From contig NZ_CP012382.1 in NCBI RefSeq assembly GCF_001267885.1, positions 2,653,001 to 2,717,000 on the forward strand: DNA of 64,000 nucleotides, in the 5' to 3' direction. The stretch is from Streptomyces ambofaciens ATCC 23877. Its GTDB lineage: Bacteria > Actinomycetota > Actinomycetes > Streptomycetales > Streptomycetaceae. Below, one piece after another: positions 1-9,736 of this stretch; position 1 is the first letter of the stretch, and every line of letters starts with the position of its first letter. The notes under the pieces are model-generated. The model searched no databases, had not been told where the DNA came from, and saw nothing but the letters and a program-made list of their open reading frames with translations. A program made the position numbers and the translations under genes.

Positions 1-1
1 C

Positions 2-1495
2 ACGCTGCTCGGCGGCATCCTGATCGGCGACGCGGACGCGTACGGCACGCTGCGCGCCTTCACCGGCTCGGTCCCGCCGGTCTCCCCCGAGTCCCTGGTG
101 CTGCCCGCCGGCGCCGGCGGCCCGGTCCAGCTGGGCCCGTCCGCGCTCCCCGACGAGGCGGTGATCTGCTCCTGCCACAACGTCAGCAAGGGCGCGGTCC
201 GCGGCGCGGTGACCGACCACCAGTGCACCACCGTGCCCGAGGTGAAGAAGTGCACCAAGGCCGGTACCGGCTGCGGCTCCTGCCTCAAGGTGCTCGGCCA
301 GCTGCTCACCGCCGAGCTGGAGGCGAGCGGCGTCGAGGTCGACAAGGGCCTGTGCGGCTGCTTCGCGCAGACCCGCGAGGAGCTGTACGAGATCGTCCAC
401 ACCCTGCGGATCACCTCCTACCGCGAGCTCCTCGACCGGCACGGCCGCGAGGGCGCCCGGGGCGGTGACGGGTGCGAGGTGTGCAAGCCGACGGTCGGCT
501 CGATCATCGCCTCCCTCGCCCCGGCGATCGGCGCGAGCGGCTATGTCCTGGAGGGCGAGCAGGCGGCCCTCCAGGACACCAACGACCACTTCCTGGCCAA
601 CCTCCAGCGCAACGGCTCGTACTCGGTCGTCCCGCGCATCCCGGGCGGTGAGATCGCCCCGGAGAAGTTGATCGTCATCGGTGAGATCGCCCGCGACTTC
701 GGGCTCTACACGAAGATCACCGGCGGTCAGCGCATCGACATGTTCGGCGCCCGCGTCGAGCAGCTCCCGGTGATCTGGGCCCGGCTGGTGGACGCCGGCT
801 TCGAGTCCGGGCACGCCTACGGGAAGTCGCTGCGCACGGTGAAGTCCTGCGTGGGGCAGACCTGGTGCCGCTACGGCGTCCAGGACTCCGTGCGCATGGC
901 GATCGACCTGGAGCTGCGCTACCGGGGGCTCAGGTCGCCGCACAAGCTGAAGTCGGCGGTGTCGGGGTGCGCCCGCGAGTGCGCCGAGGCCCAGTCGAAG
1001 GACTTCGGCGTGATCGCCACCGCCAACGGCTGGAACCTGTACGTCGGCGGCAACGGCGGCGCCACCCCGCGCCACGCGGACCTGCTCGCGCAGGACCTCT
1101 CCGACGCCGAACTGGTCCGCCTGATCGACCGGTTCCTGATGTTCTACATCCGCACCGCCGACAAGCTGGAGCGCACCTCCACCTGGCTGGAGCGCATCCC
1201 GGGCGGCCTGGACCACGTACGGGACGTGGTCGTGCACGACTCGCTCGGCATCTGCGACGAGCTGGAGTCCCTGATGTCCGCCCACGTCTCGCACTACCGG
1301 GACGAGTGGGCCGAGACCATCAACGACCCCGAGAAGCTGGCCCGGTTCGTGTCCTTCGTGAACGCGCCCGACACCCCCGACCCGGTCGTGGGCTTCGTGC
1401 CCGAGCGCGACCAGATGAAGCCCGACCTGCCGCTGCTGGACATCGGCCTGCGGCGCACCGAGGAAGACCTCCTGGAAGGAAGCACCCGGCGATGA
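2..1495 (+). CDS. nirB: Nitrite reductase (NADH) large subunit, 3' part
   Basis: Reduces nitrite to ammonium in the cytoplasm with NAD(P)H electrons (assimilatory nitrite reductase). The frame is open from base 2, so the FAD/NAD-binding start lies left of the window; about 497 residues are present. Near the start a BFD-like [2Fe-2S] domain shows CSCHNVSKG and CTKAGTGCGSC, with a second cysteine pair (CGCF, CEVCKP). A ferredoxin-like half-domain and the sirohaem/[4Fe-4S] domain follow, with cysteines in SCVGQTWCRYG and SGCARECAEAQ. The stop overlaps the nirD start (ATGA), so the two are probably translationally coupled. Any GlnR-type control region would lie outside the window. Identification is firm. 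Confidence 0.96.
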   Translation, partial: TLLGGILIGDADAYGTLRAFTGSVPPVSPESLVLPAGAGGPVQLGPSALPDEAVICSCHNVSKGAVRGAVTDHQCTTVPEVKKCTKAGTGCGSCLKVLGQLLTAELEASGVEVDKGLCGCFAQTREELYEIVHTLRITSYRELLDRHGREGARGGDGCEVCKPTVGSIIASLAPAIGASGYVLEGEQAALQDTNDHFLANLQRNGSYSVVPRIPGGEIAPEKLIVIGEIARDFGLYTKITGGQRIDMFGARVEQLPVIWARLVDAGFESGHAYGKSLRTVKSCVGQTWCRYGVQDSVRMAIDLELRYRGLRSPHKLKSAVSGCARECAEAQSKDFGVIATANGWNLYVGGNGGATPRHADLLAQDLSDAELVRLIDRFLMFYIRTADKLERTSTWLERIPGGLDHVRDVVVHDSLGICDELESLMSAHVSHYRDEWAETINDPEKLARFVSFVNAPDTPDPVVGFVPERDQMKPDLPLLDIGLRRTEEDLLEGSTRR

Positions 1496-1842
1496 CCCTG
1501 GCACCCGAGACGACCGACCTGAAGGTCCGGCTGCGGCTGACCGACGACTGGTTCACGGCCTGTGACCTCGGCGCCCTGCTCCCGGGCCGGGGCGTCGCGG
1601 CCCTGCTGCCGGACGGCGGACAGGTGGCCCTGTTCCGCGACCGGGGCGGCGAGCTGTACGCCATCGACAACCGCGACCCGTTCACCGGGGCGGCGGTCCT
1701 CTCCCGCGGCCTGACCGGCACCCACCAGGGCCGCCCGTTCGTCGCCTCCCCCCTGCTCAAGCAGCGCTTCGACCTGGCGACCGGGGAGTGCCTGGACGAC
1801 GAGGCGGTACGGGTGGAGACGTACGAGGTGAAGGCGGCCTGA
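1492..1842 (+). CDS. nirD: Nitrite reductase (NADH) small subunit
   Basis: A 116-aa Rieske-fold small subunit that partners NirB. The ATG at 1492 overlaps the nirB stop by four bases, which fixes the start. As is usual in NirD, the Cys/His iron-sulfur ligands of true Rieske proteins are absent; the fold is recognisable from AIDNRDPFTGAAVLSRG and the RPFVASPLLKQRFDL stretch. No further gene follows in the same operon: an inverted repeat lies just downstream, and the next gene has its own Shine-Dalgarno sequence 175 bp away. Confidence 0.93.
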   Translation: MTLAPETTDLKVRLRLTDDWFTACDLGALLPGRGVAALLPDGGQVALFRDRGGELYAIDNRDPFTGAAVLSRGLTGTHQGRPFVASPLLKQRFDLATGECLDDEAVRVETYEVKAA

Positions 1843-1852
1843 GGGACGAGGA

Positions 1853-1897
1853 GGGACCGGTCCGGTGGTGGTGAACCGCCGGGCCGGGTCCGGTCCC
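1853..1897 (+). terminator. Stem-loop after nirBD
   Basis: GGGACCGG (1853-1860) pairs with CCGGTCCC (1890-1897) eleven bases after the nirD stop. There is no T-run, as is common in Streptomyces. Likely a transcript end for nirBD. Confidence 0.45.
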
Positions 1898-2017
1898 GAG
1901 GCGCCGCCCAGCCGTCACGGATTGTCCATGGACCGTCAACCGAGCTGCCCTAGGGTCCAAGCCGCACGCCCCGTCGCCGGCCGGCGACGGGGCCGGACCT
2001 GACACCCGGAGGCAGCA

Positions 2018-3172
2018 GTGGATCGTCGTACCCTCCTGCGCACGGCCGTCGTCGGCGGCTCGGCCGTCCTCGGCGGGACCCTGTGGCGCGGTGCCGCGTA
2101 CGCCGCGCCCGCCCAGCCCGGCAGCGGCCCGTACGGGGCGCTCGGCGCGCCCGACGGCAACGGCGTCCGCCTGCCCGCCGGTTTCACCAGCAGGGTGATC
2201 GCCCGGTCCGGCCAGAAGGTCGCGGGCACCTCGTACACCTGGCACAGCGCACCGGACGGCGGCGCCTGTTACGCGGACGGCACCGGCTGGATCTACGTCT
2301 CCAACTCGGAGGTCAACCCCTCCGGCGGCGCGAGCGCGGTGCGGTTCTCGTCCACCGGCGCGATCACGTCCGCCTACCGGGTGCTCTCCGGCACCCGGCA
2401 GAACTGCGCGGGCGGCAGGACCCCCTGGAACACCTGGCTGTCCTGCGAGGAGGTGGACCGCGGCTACGTCTACGAGACCGACCCGTGGGGCGTGAAGGCC
2501 GCGGTGCGGCGGGACGCCATGGGCCGCTTCAAGCACGAGGCGGCGGCGGCCGACCCGGTGCGCAAGGTCGTGTACCTGACCGAGGACGTGACCGACGGCT
2601 GCTTCTACCGCTTCCGCCCGACGACCTGGGGCGACCTGTCCTCCGGCACCCTGGAGGTGCTGGTCGCGGGCTCGGCCACCAGCGGGCCCGTGACCTGGGC
2701 GCGGGTCCCCGACCCGTCCGGCGCCACGGCCACCCGCAACCAGGTCTCCGGCGCCAAGCGCTTCAACGGCGGCGAGGGCTGCTACTACGCGGACGACACC
2801 TGCTGGTTCACCACCAAGGGCGACAACCGCGTCTGGCAGTACGACGCCGCCGCCCAGACCATCGAACTGGCCTACGACGACTCCCTGGTGACCTCCGGCA
2901 CCGCCCCGCTGACCGGCGTGGACAACGTCACCGGCAGCTCCTCGGGCGACCTGTTCGTCGCGGAGGACGGCGGCACCATGGAGATCTGCGTGATCACGCC
3001 GAACGACGTGATCGCCCCCTTCCTGCGCGTCGACGGGCAGTCCGGCTCGGAGATCACCGGTCCGGCGTTCTCGCCCGACGGCACGCGGCTGTACTTCTCC
3101 AGCCAGCGGGGGACGAGCGGGAGTTCGTCCGGCGGCATCACGTACGAGGTGCGCGGGCCGTTCCGGGCCTAG
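2018..3172 (+). CDS. Tat-exported PhoX-like (DUF839) protein
   Basis: A 384-aa protein starting at GTG 2018, with a good Shine-Dalgarno (GGAGGCAG) just upstream. The N-terminus has a twin-arginine signal: MDRRTLLRT, a hydrophobic stretch, then AYAAP as a likely cleavage site. The mature part resembles the PhoX/DUF839 beta-propeller family (phosphatase-like, Ca/Fe-dependent in characterised members), with segments such as SCEEVDRGYVYE, GRFKHEAAAADP and FVAEDGGTMEICVI. It is shorter than classical PhoX phosphatases, so the family is fairly clear but phosphatase activity is not proven. Monocistronic between nirD and an IS relic. Confidence 0.75.
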   Translation: MDRRTLLRTAVVGGSAVLGGTLWRGAAYAAPAQPGSGPYGALGAPDGNGVRLPAGFTSRVIARSGQKVAGTSYTWHSAPDGGACYADGTGWIYVSNSEVNPSGGASAVRFSSTGAITSAYRVLSGTRQNCAGGRTPWNTWLSCEEVDRGYVYETDPWGVKAAVRRDAMGRFKHEAAAADPVRKVVYLTEDVTDGCFYRFRPTTWGDLSSGTLEVLVAGSATSGPVTWARVPDPSGATATRNQVSGAKRFNGGEGCYYADDTCWFTTKGDNRVWQYDAAAQTIELAYDDSLVTSGTAPLTGVDNVTGSSSGDLFVAEDGGTMEICVITPNDVIAPFLRVDGQSGSEITGPAFSPDGTRLYFSSQRGTSGSSSGGITYEVRGPFRA

Positions 3173-3229
3173 GTGTATTGCTGGTGTGTTGATCACGAGC
3201 GTTGTCGACGCCGGCGGGCTTGATCATGG

Positions 3230-3283
3230 CGAAGACCTCCGGTGTGGCGGAGCTGTCCAGGACTGACCGCACGGAGGTCTTCG
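3230..3283. repeat. 12-bp perfect inverted repeat ahead of transposase relic
   Basis: CGAAGACCTCCG (3230-3241) is exactly complementary to CGGAGGTCTTCG (3272-3283), with a 30-base loop. It abuts the GTG of a transposase-like remnant. I recall similar hairpins in front of Streptomyces IS transposase genes; this is a recollection and was not checked. Confidence 0.6.
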
Positions 3284-3360
3284 TGTCCCCCCGTAATGCC
3301 CGACTCGCCGACCCGGTCGTCCCGGCGTGCGCCCTCGGCCGGTTCCCGCAGCCGCCGTAG
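3283..3360 (+). pseudogene. Transposase N-terminal relic (IS481-like?)
   Basis: GTG at 3283 opens a 25-codon frame beginning MSPRNARLADP and ending at TAG 3358-3360. The start resembles the MSHRNARL- opening of IS481-type transposases, after which similarity is lost. Nothing recognisable of the catalytic core follows, because the SDR gene begins from the other side at 3367. I read this as the 5' scar of a deleted insertion sequence. The identification rests on a very short match and is tentative. Confidence 0.4.
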
Positions 3361-3366
3361 GCGGGG

Positions 3367-4299
3367 TCAGGCCTCGAGCGCCTCGTACGTGACGCCCGTC
3401 AGCCGCTCGGAGGCGGCCCACAGCCGCTCCCCCATCGCGTCGTCGGTGGTCCAGGAGGCCCGCCAGGAGGGTGCCGGCGCCCCGCGCCACATCGCGAAGG
3501 ACGGGCCGGTGAAGGAGTCGGCGGGAACACCGGGCGCGGTCGCCGCGTACAGGACGGGCAGTGCGCCGGCCTCGGCGGGCTGGGCGACGACCCGGTTGGC
3601 GAGCAGCATCAGTCCTTCGGCGATCCGGCGCCCCTCGGCCCGGGGTCCGGCGGTCTGGAGGCCGGTCTCCGCGTACCCGGGATGGGCGGCGACCGCGCGC
3701 ACGTCCGCGGCACCGTCCCGTGCCGCGAGCCGCCGCGCCAGCTCGTGCGTGAAGAGCAGGTTGGCGGACTTCGAGCGGGCGTAGGCGGTCCAGCGCCCGT
3801 AGCGGCGTACGTTGTTGAGGTCGCGCGGATCGACCTTGGCCAGCGCGTGCAGCATGCTGGAGACGGTCACGATCCTGGCGCCCGGCGTGGCGAGCAGGAC
3901 GGGCAGCAGCAACCCGGTGAGGGCGAAGTGGCCCAGGTGGTTGACGCCGAACTGCGTCTCGAAGCCGTCCGCCGTCGTCCCGTAGGGCAGGGCCATCACC
4001 CCGGCGTTGTTGACGAGCAGATCGACCCGCTCGTACGGCAGTCCGTGCGCGAACTCCCGCACGGAGGCCAGGTCCCCGAGGTCCAGGCGCGCCAGTTCCA
4101 CGGCGGCGTCCGGCACCTCACCGCGCAGGCGCTCGACGGCCGCGCTCCCGCGCCCCTCGTCGCGGCAGGCGAGCACCACGGACGCCCCCTTGCGGGCGAG
4201 CTCCCGGGCCACCACGTGGCCGAGGCCGCCGTTGCCCCCGGTGACCACGGCGACGCGCCCGTCCTGGCCGGGGATGTCGCCCACGTTCCAGCCGGTCAT
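3367..4299 (-). CDS. Short-chain dehydrogenase/reductase
   Basis: A 310-aa NAD(P)-dependent oxidoreductase of the extended SDR type, close to retinol-dehydrogenase/protochlorophyllide-reductase-like members. The Rossmann glycine motif TGGNGGLG is near residue 20, NNAG near residue 96, the catalytic serine lies in VTVSSMLH, and the catalytic pair is in YARSKSANL (YxxxK). Start ATG at 4299; it is divergent from the Excalibur gene, with a 183-bp region between them that should hold both promoters. The substrate cannot be deduced from sequence or neighbours. Confidence 0.88.
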   Translation of the reverse strand: MTGWNVGDIPGQDGRVAVVTGGNGGLGHVVARELARKGASVVLACRDEGRGSAAVERLRGEVPDAAVELARLDLGDLASVREFAHGLPYERVDLLVNNAGVMALPYGTTADGFETQFGVNHLGHFALTGLLLPVLLATPGARIVTVSSMLHALAKVDPRDLNNVRRYGRWTAYARSKSANLLFTHELARRLAARDGAADVRAVAAHPGYAETGLQTAGPRAEGRRIAEGLMLLANRVVAQPAEAGALPVLYAATAPGVPADSFTGPSFAMWRGAPAPSWRASWTTDDAMGERLWAASERLTGVTYEALEA

Positions 4300-4482
4300 C
4301 AGCGGCTCCTTCCCAGGTCCGGACCCTGCTTACCGTACGCGCCCCGCGGCTGGGAGCGGAGAGCTACCGTCCGGTCACGTCACGTTCGCATCACGAGTCC
4401 TTCATATCGCCACCACACCCAGTGCCCCTCAATAGCTTCGTCACCTCATATCCACCCATCCACACCATTCCCGGGACTCCTG

Positions 4483-4938
4483 ATGAAGCTGCTCCGCAAG
4501 CCCGCCGCCGTGGCCCTCGCCGCGCTGGCGCTGGCCGCCCTGCCGACCGCCGCCCAGGCGCACGAGGGCGCCCACCCGTTCGAGAACTGCACCGAGGCGT
4601 ACGAGAACGGCTACGCGAACATCGCCGAGGGCGACCCGCACTACGGCGAGCACCTGGACCGCGACAAGGACGGCGTCGGCTGCGACAAGCCGCCCGCGGA
4701 CTTCGTGCCCGCCGAGGACGAGGAGACCGACGACGGTGCGGGCTCCGGGGACGAGGAGGGCTCCGGGAGCGGCGAGGCCCAGGGCGAGGAGGCGGCCGGG
4801 CAGCAGGGCACCGACCTGGCCGAGACCGGCGGCGACGACAGCACGCCGTACCTGGCGGCGGGCGGCGCGGTGGTCGTGCTGGCCGGCGGCGGACTGCTGC
4901 TGGCCGTGCGCCGGCGCCGGGGCGACGGCACGGCCTGA
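4483..4938 (+). CDS. Sortase-anchored Excalibur-domain surface protein
   Basis: A 151-aa cell-surface protein. ATG 4483 opens an obvious signal peptide (MKLLRKPAAVALAALALAAL, cleavage after AQA). It is followed by an Excalibur calcium-binding domain with the DRDKDGVGCDKP core and a paired cysteine (ENCTEAY), then an acidic Gly/Ser/Glu linker of about 45 residues. The C-terminus has a class E-type sortase signal LAETG, a hydrophobic helix and a RRRR tail, so it should be attached to peptidoglycan. The same frame is open further upstream, but the signal peptide fixes this start. Confidence 0.85.
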   Translation: MKLLRKPAAVALAALALAALPTAAQAHEGAHPFENCTEAYENGYANIAEGDPHYGEHLDRDKDGVGCDKPPADFVPAEDEETDDGAGSGDEEGSGSGEAQGEEAAGQQGTDLAETGGDDSTPYLAAGGAVVVLAGGGLLLAVRRRRGDGTA

Positions 4939-4940
4939 CC

Positions 4941-5000
4941 CGGCGGACCCCGGCGGACCCCAACGGACTCCGGCGGACCCCGACGGACTCCCGGCAGACC
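4941..5000. repeat. Exact 10-bp tandem repeat, six units
   Basis: Six contiguous 10-base units of the form CGRCGGACYC lie between the stops of two convergent genes: CGGCGGACCC twice, then CAACGGACTC, CGGCGGACCC, CGACGGACTC and a degenerate sixth. Visible by direct reading. Confidence 0.8.
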
Positions 5001-5029
5001 CGCCGGTCTCACGGCGTCCCGGCCGCGGT

Positions 5030-6238
5030 TCAGCGGCGGGGCGCCGGCGTCTTCAGGCTGAACGCGGCGCTGCTCAGCCAGCGCCGGGCGGCCCGGGCCA
5101 CCGGACGCTCGACGAACCGCTGCACGACGTAGGAGATCGCGACCAGGGCCGCCACGGTGATCCCGACCATGACCCAGGGATCGGCGCGGTCGCCGAAGCG
5201 GTTCAGGACGTTCACGCCGATGGCGTCGTGCAGCAGGTACAGCGGGAAGGTCAGCGTGCCCGCGACGGACAGTCCCCGCCAGCGGATCCGGCTGGTCCAG
5301 CCGAGGGCGACGGCGGCGATCAGCAGGAAGAAGACCGTGATCACCAGGACCAGCCAGCCGCGCCCCGGCGACCAGGAGTCCCAGTTGAGGCGGCCCCCGT
5401 CGGGCGTCAGCAGGTAGTGCAGCGCCACCAGCCACGACATGGCGACGATGCCCCACAGCAGCGGTGTCGGCCGGTAGCGGTACATGAGGTAGAAGGCCAT
5501 GCCCGCGATGAAGTACGGGGCGGACGGCGGATTGACCAGCAGCGTGAACAGCCGCATGTCGGCGGCGGGCGCCAGCACCGCGGCGACCGTCCAGACCCCG
5601 CAGTAGATCACCACCCGCTGGTAGGTCAGCCCCTTCCACACCACGACCGCGAAGGTGAGGTAGAAGCAGAGCTCGGGCCAGAGCGTCCAGTAGACGGAGT
5701 CGAGGTTCTCGACCCCGAGCGGGGTCTGCAGCATCGTCAGGTTGGCGAACAGCACCCGGGGGTGCGGGTGTCCGAACGGGTTGTCGGCGAAGTAGACCAC
5801 GCACGCCGTGATCGCGATCGCCGCCCAGTACATCGGGTACAGCCGGGTGACGCGCGAGATGAAGAAGTCGCGCGGGGTGCGGCCCCACGCGCTCATGCAG
5901 ATGACGAACCCGCTGATCAGGAAGAAGAGTTCGACGCCGAGCCGGCCGAAGGCGAAGTAGCCGTGCGCCTGGGGGAAGACCTCGTCGACGGGACGGTCCC
6001 AGATGGTCTGCATCGTGGCGGGCACCTGGCCGACGAAGTGGAAGAGGACCACGGAGAGGGCCGCCAGGAACCGCAGTCCGTCGAGCGCCGCGAGCCGGTC
6101 CCTGCGGACGGCGGGCCCGGCCTCCGGCACCCTCGCCTCGGCGGCGGTCCGTGGCCCCGGCACACCGGAGCCGGCTCTCTCCCCCTGCCCGCGTGGTGCG
6201 GTCGTGCCGGCCGGTTCCCTGTGCTCCGTCTGGGTCAT
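5030..6238 (-). CDS. Membrane acyltransferase (acyltransferase-3 family)
   Basis: About 402 aa from ATG 6238; an earlier in-frame TTG at 6286 is less likely. An Ala/Glu-rich cytoplasmic N-terminus leads into the acyltransferase-3 signature: RLAALDGLRFLAALSVVLFHF carries the early catalytic-type histidine, and FLISGFVICMSAWGR follows. Around ten hydrophobic segments come next, with FPLYLLHDAIG near the end. Such proteins transfer acyl groups (often acetyl) to sugars or lipids at the membrane; the acceptor is unknown. Convergent with the Excalibur gene. Confidence 0.88.
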   Translation of the reverse strand: MTQTEHREPAGTTAPRGQGERAGSGVPGPRTAAEARVPEAGPAVRRDRLAALDGLRFLAALSVVLFHFVGQVPATMQTIWDRPVDEVFPQAHGYFAFGRLGVELFFLISGFVICMSAWGRTPRDFFISRVTRLYPMYWAAIAITACVVYFADNPFGHPHPRVLFANLTMLQTPLGVENLDSVYWTLWPELCFYLTFAVVVWKGLTYQRVVIYCGVWTVAAVLAPAADMRLFTLLVNPPSAPYFIAGMAFYLMYRYRPTPLLWGIVAMSWLVALHYLLTPDGGRLNWDSWSPGRGWLVLVITVFFLLIAAVALGWTSRIRWRGLSVAGTLTFPLYLLHDAIGVNVLNRFGDRADPWVMVGITVAALVAISYVVQRFVERPVARAARRWLSSAAFSLKTPAPRR

Positions 6239-6346
6239 CCAACCACCGTTCCGGTGTCGGCCCCTGTCCACTGTCAGGGCTCTCAAACATTGCTGACAGG
6301 TTGCTGCTGCTCAACGCACAGGAGTTCACACCATCGATCACGTCAC

Positions 6347-6384
6347 AAAAGGCGGCACCCCCCGCACAGGGGTGCCGCCTCTTT
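6347..6384. terminator. Bidirectional rho-independent terminator
   Basis: GGCGGCACCCC (6351-6361) and GGGGTGCCGCC (6369-6379) form an 11-bp perfect stem with a 7-base loop. It is flanked by AAAA on the left and TTTT on the right, so it has a U-tract in both directions. It sits 140 bp beyond the ppdK stop and probably ends ppdK transcripts. Confidence 0.85.
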
Positions 6385-6526
6385 TCCGTGATCCGGAGCC
6401 GCCGCCGATCGGTGAGGGTGGTCGGGTGACAGACGGCGGCTCCGGGGTCCTCGCCCCGCGGTGCCCACCGGGGTCCGTGCCCCGGTGGGGGCCGGCGGGG
6501 TCGTCGCCGGTCGGGGCCTGCGGGGT

Positions 6527-9256
<2,730 letters not shown>

Positions 9257-9304
9257 GGGTCTCGACTCCTCGAGGACGCGGTGGCTGCCCTGACGGCGAG
9301 GAAT

Positions 9305-9331
9305 GTACCCAGATCAAAGGCACCTGGGTAC
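9305..9331. promoter_or_regulatory. 8-bp palindrome in the ppdK leader
   Basis: GTACCCAG (9305-9312) and CTGGGTAC (9324-9331) are exact inverted repeats with 11 bases between them, about 50 bp upstream of the ppdK start. Could be an operator or an RNA hairpin in the 5' UTR. Confidence 0.45.
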
Positions 9332-9459
9332 GTCCACTTGCGCGTCATGCGCCTGTAACCACCCGTCCGCCAGCGGATCGAAAGTCAAGGCTTGGCAAGC
9401 GACCTGCCGTCAGTGTTTTCACTTCTTGAACGAACGACTCCTCAAAAGCGCCACCTCTC

Positions 9460-9572
9460 GCTCACCTGAGCAAGCTTGTCCACGTTTGAGTTCGATCGAT
9501 GAACGATCAAGGTATGGCACTCAGTGCCACTCCTTCCAGAAGTGGAATAGCTCAAGATCCGCTCATCTGAGC
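9460..9572. promoter_or_regulatory. Paired dyad motifs between ppdK and the sulfatase gene
   Basis: The 480 bp between the two divergent genes (9257-9736) holds no credible gene. It contains two copies of the dyad GCTCAYCTGAGC, at 9460-9471 and 9561-9572, 101 bp apart. Between them lies the palindrome GGCACTCAGTGCC (9516-9528). CCACCTCT and AGAGGTGG also occur near the two dyads. The stretch is less GC-rich than its surroundings, as expected for a promoter region. The binding protein is unknown. Confidence 0.45.
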
Positions 9573-9736
9573 GCTACCTCTATCAGAGGTGGCGAGAATC
9601 ACGCTGCCACAGGCCGTCGGATTTCACCATGCGGACCGGTGAACGGACCGCTCGCGGCGGACGTACGAGTGGTCGGCGGACCCGGCCCCCTCGCCGGGTC
9701 CGCCGACCACCGCGTTTCGCACGGAAGGACCTCCGG

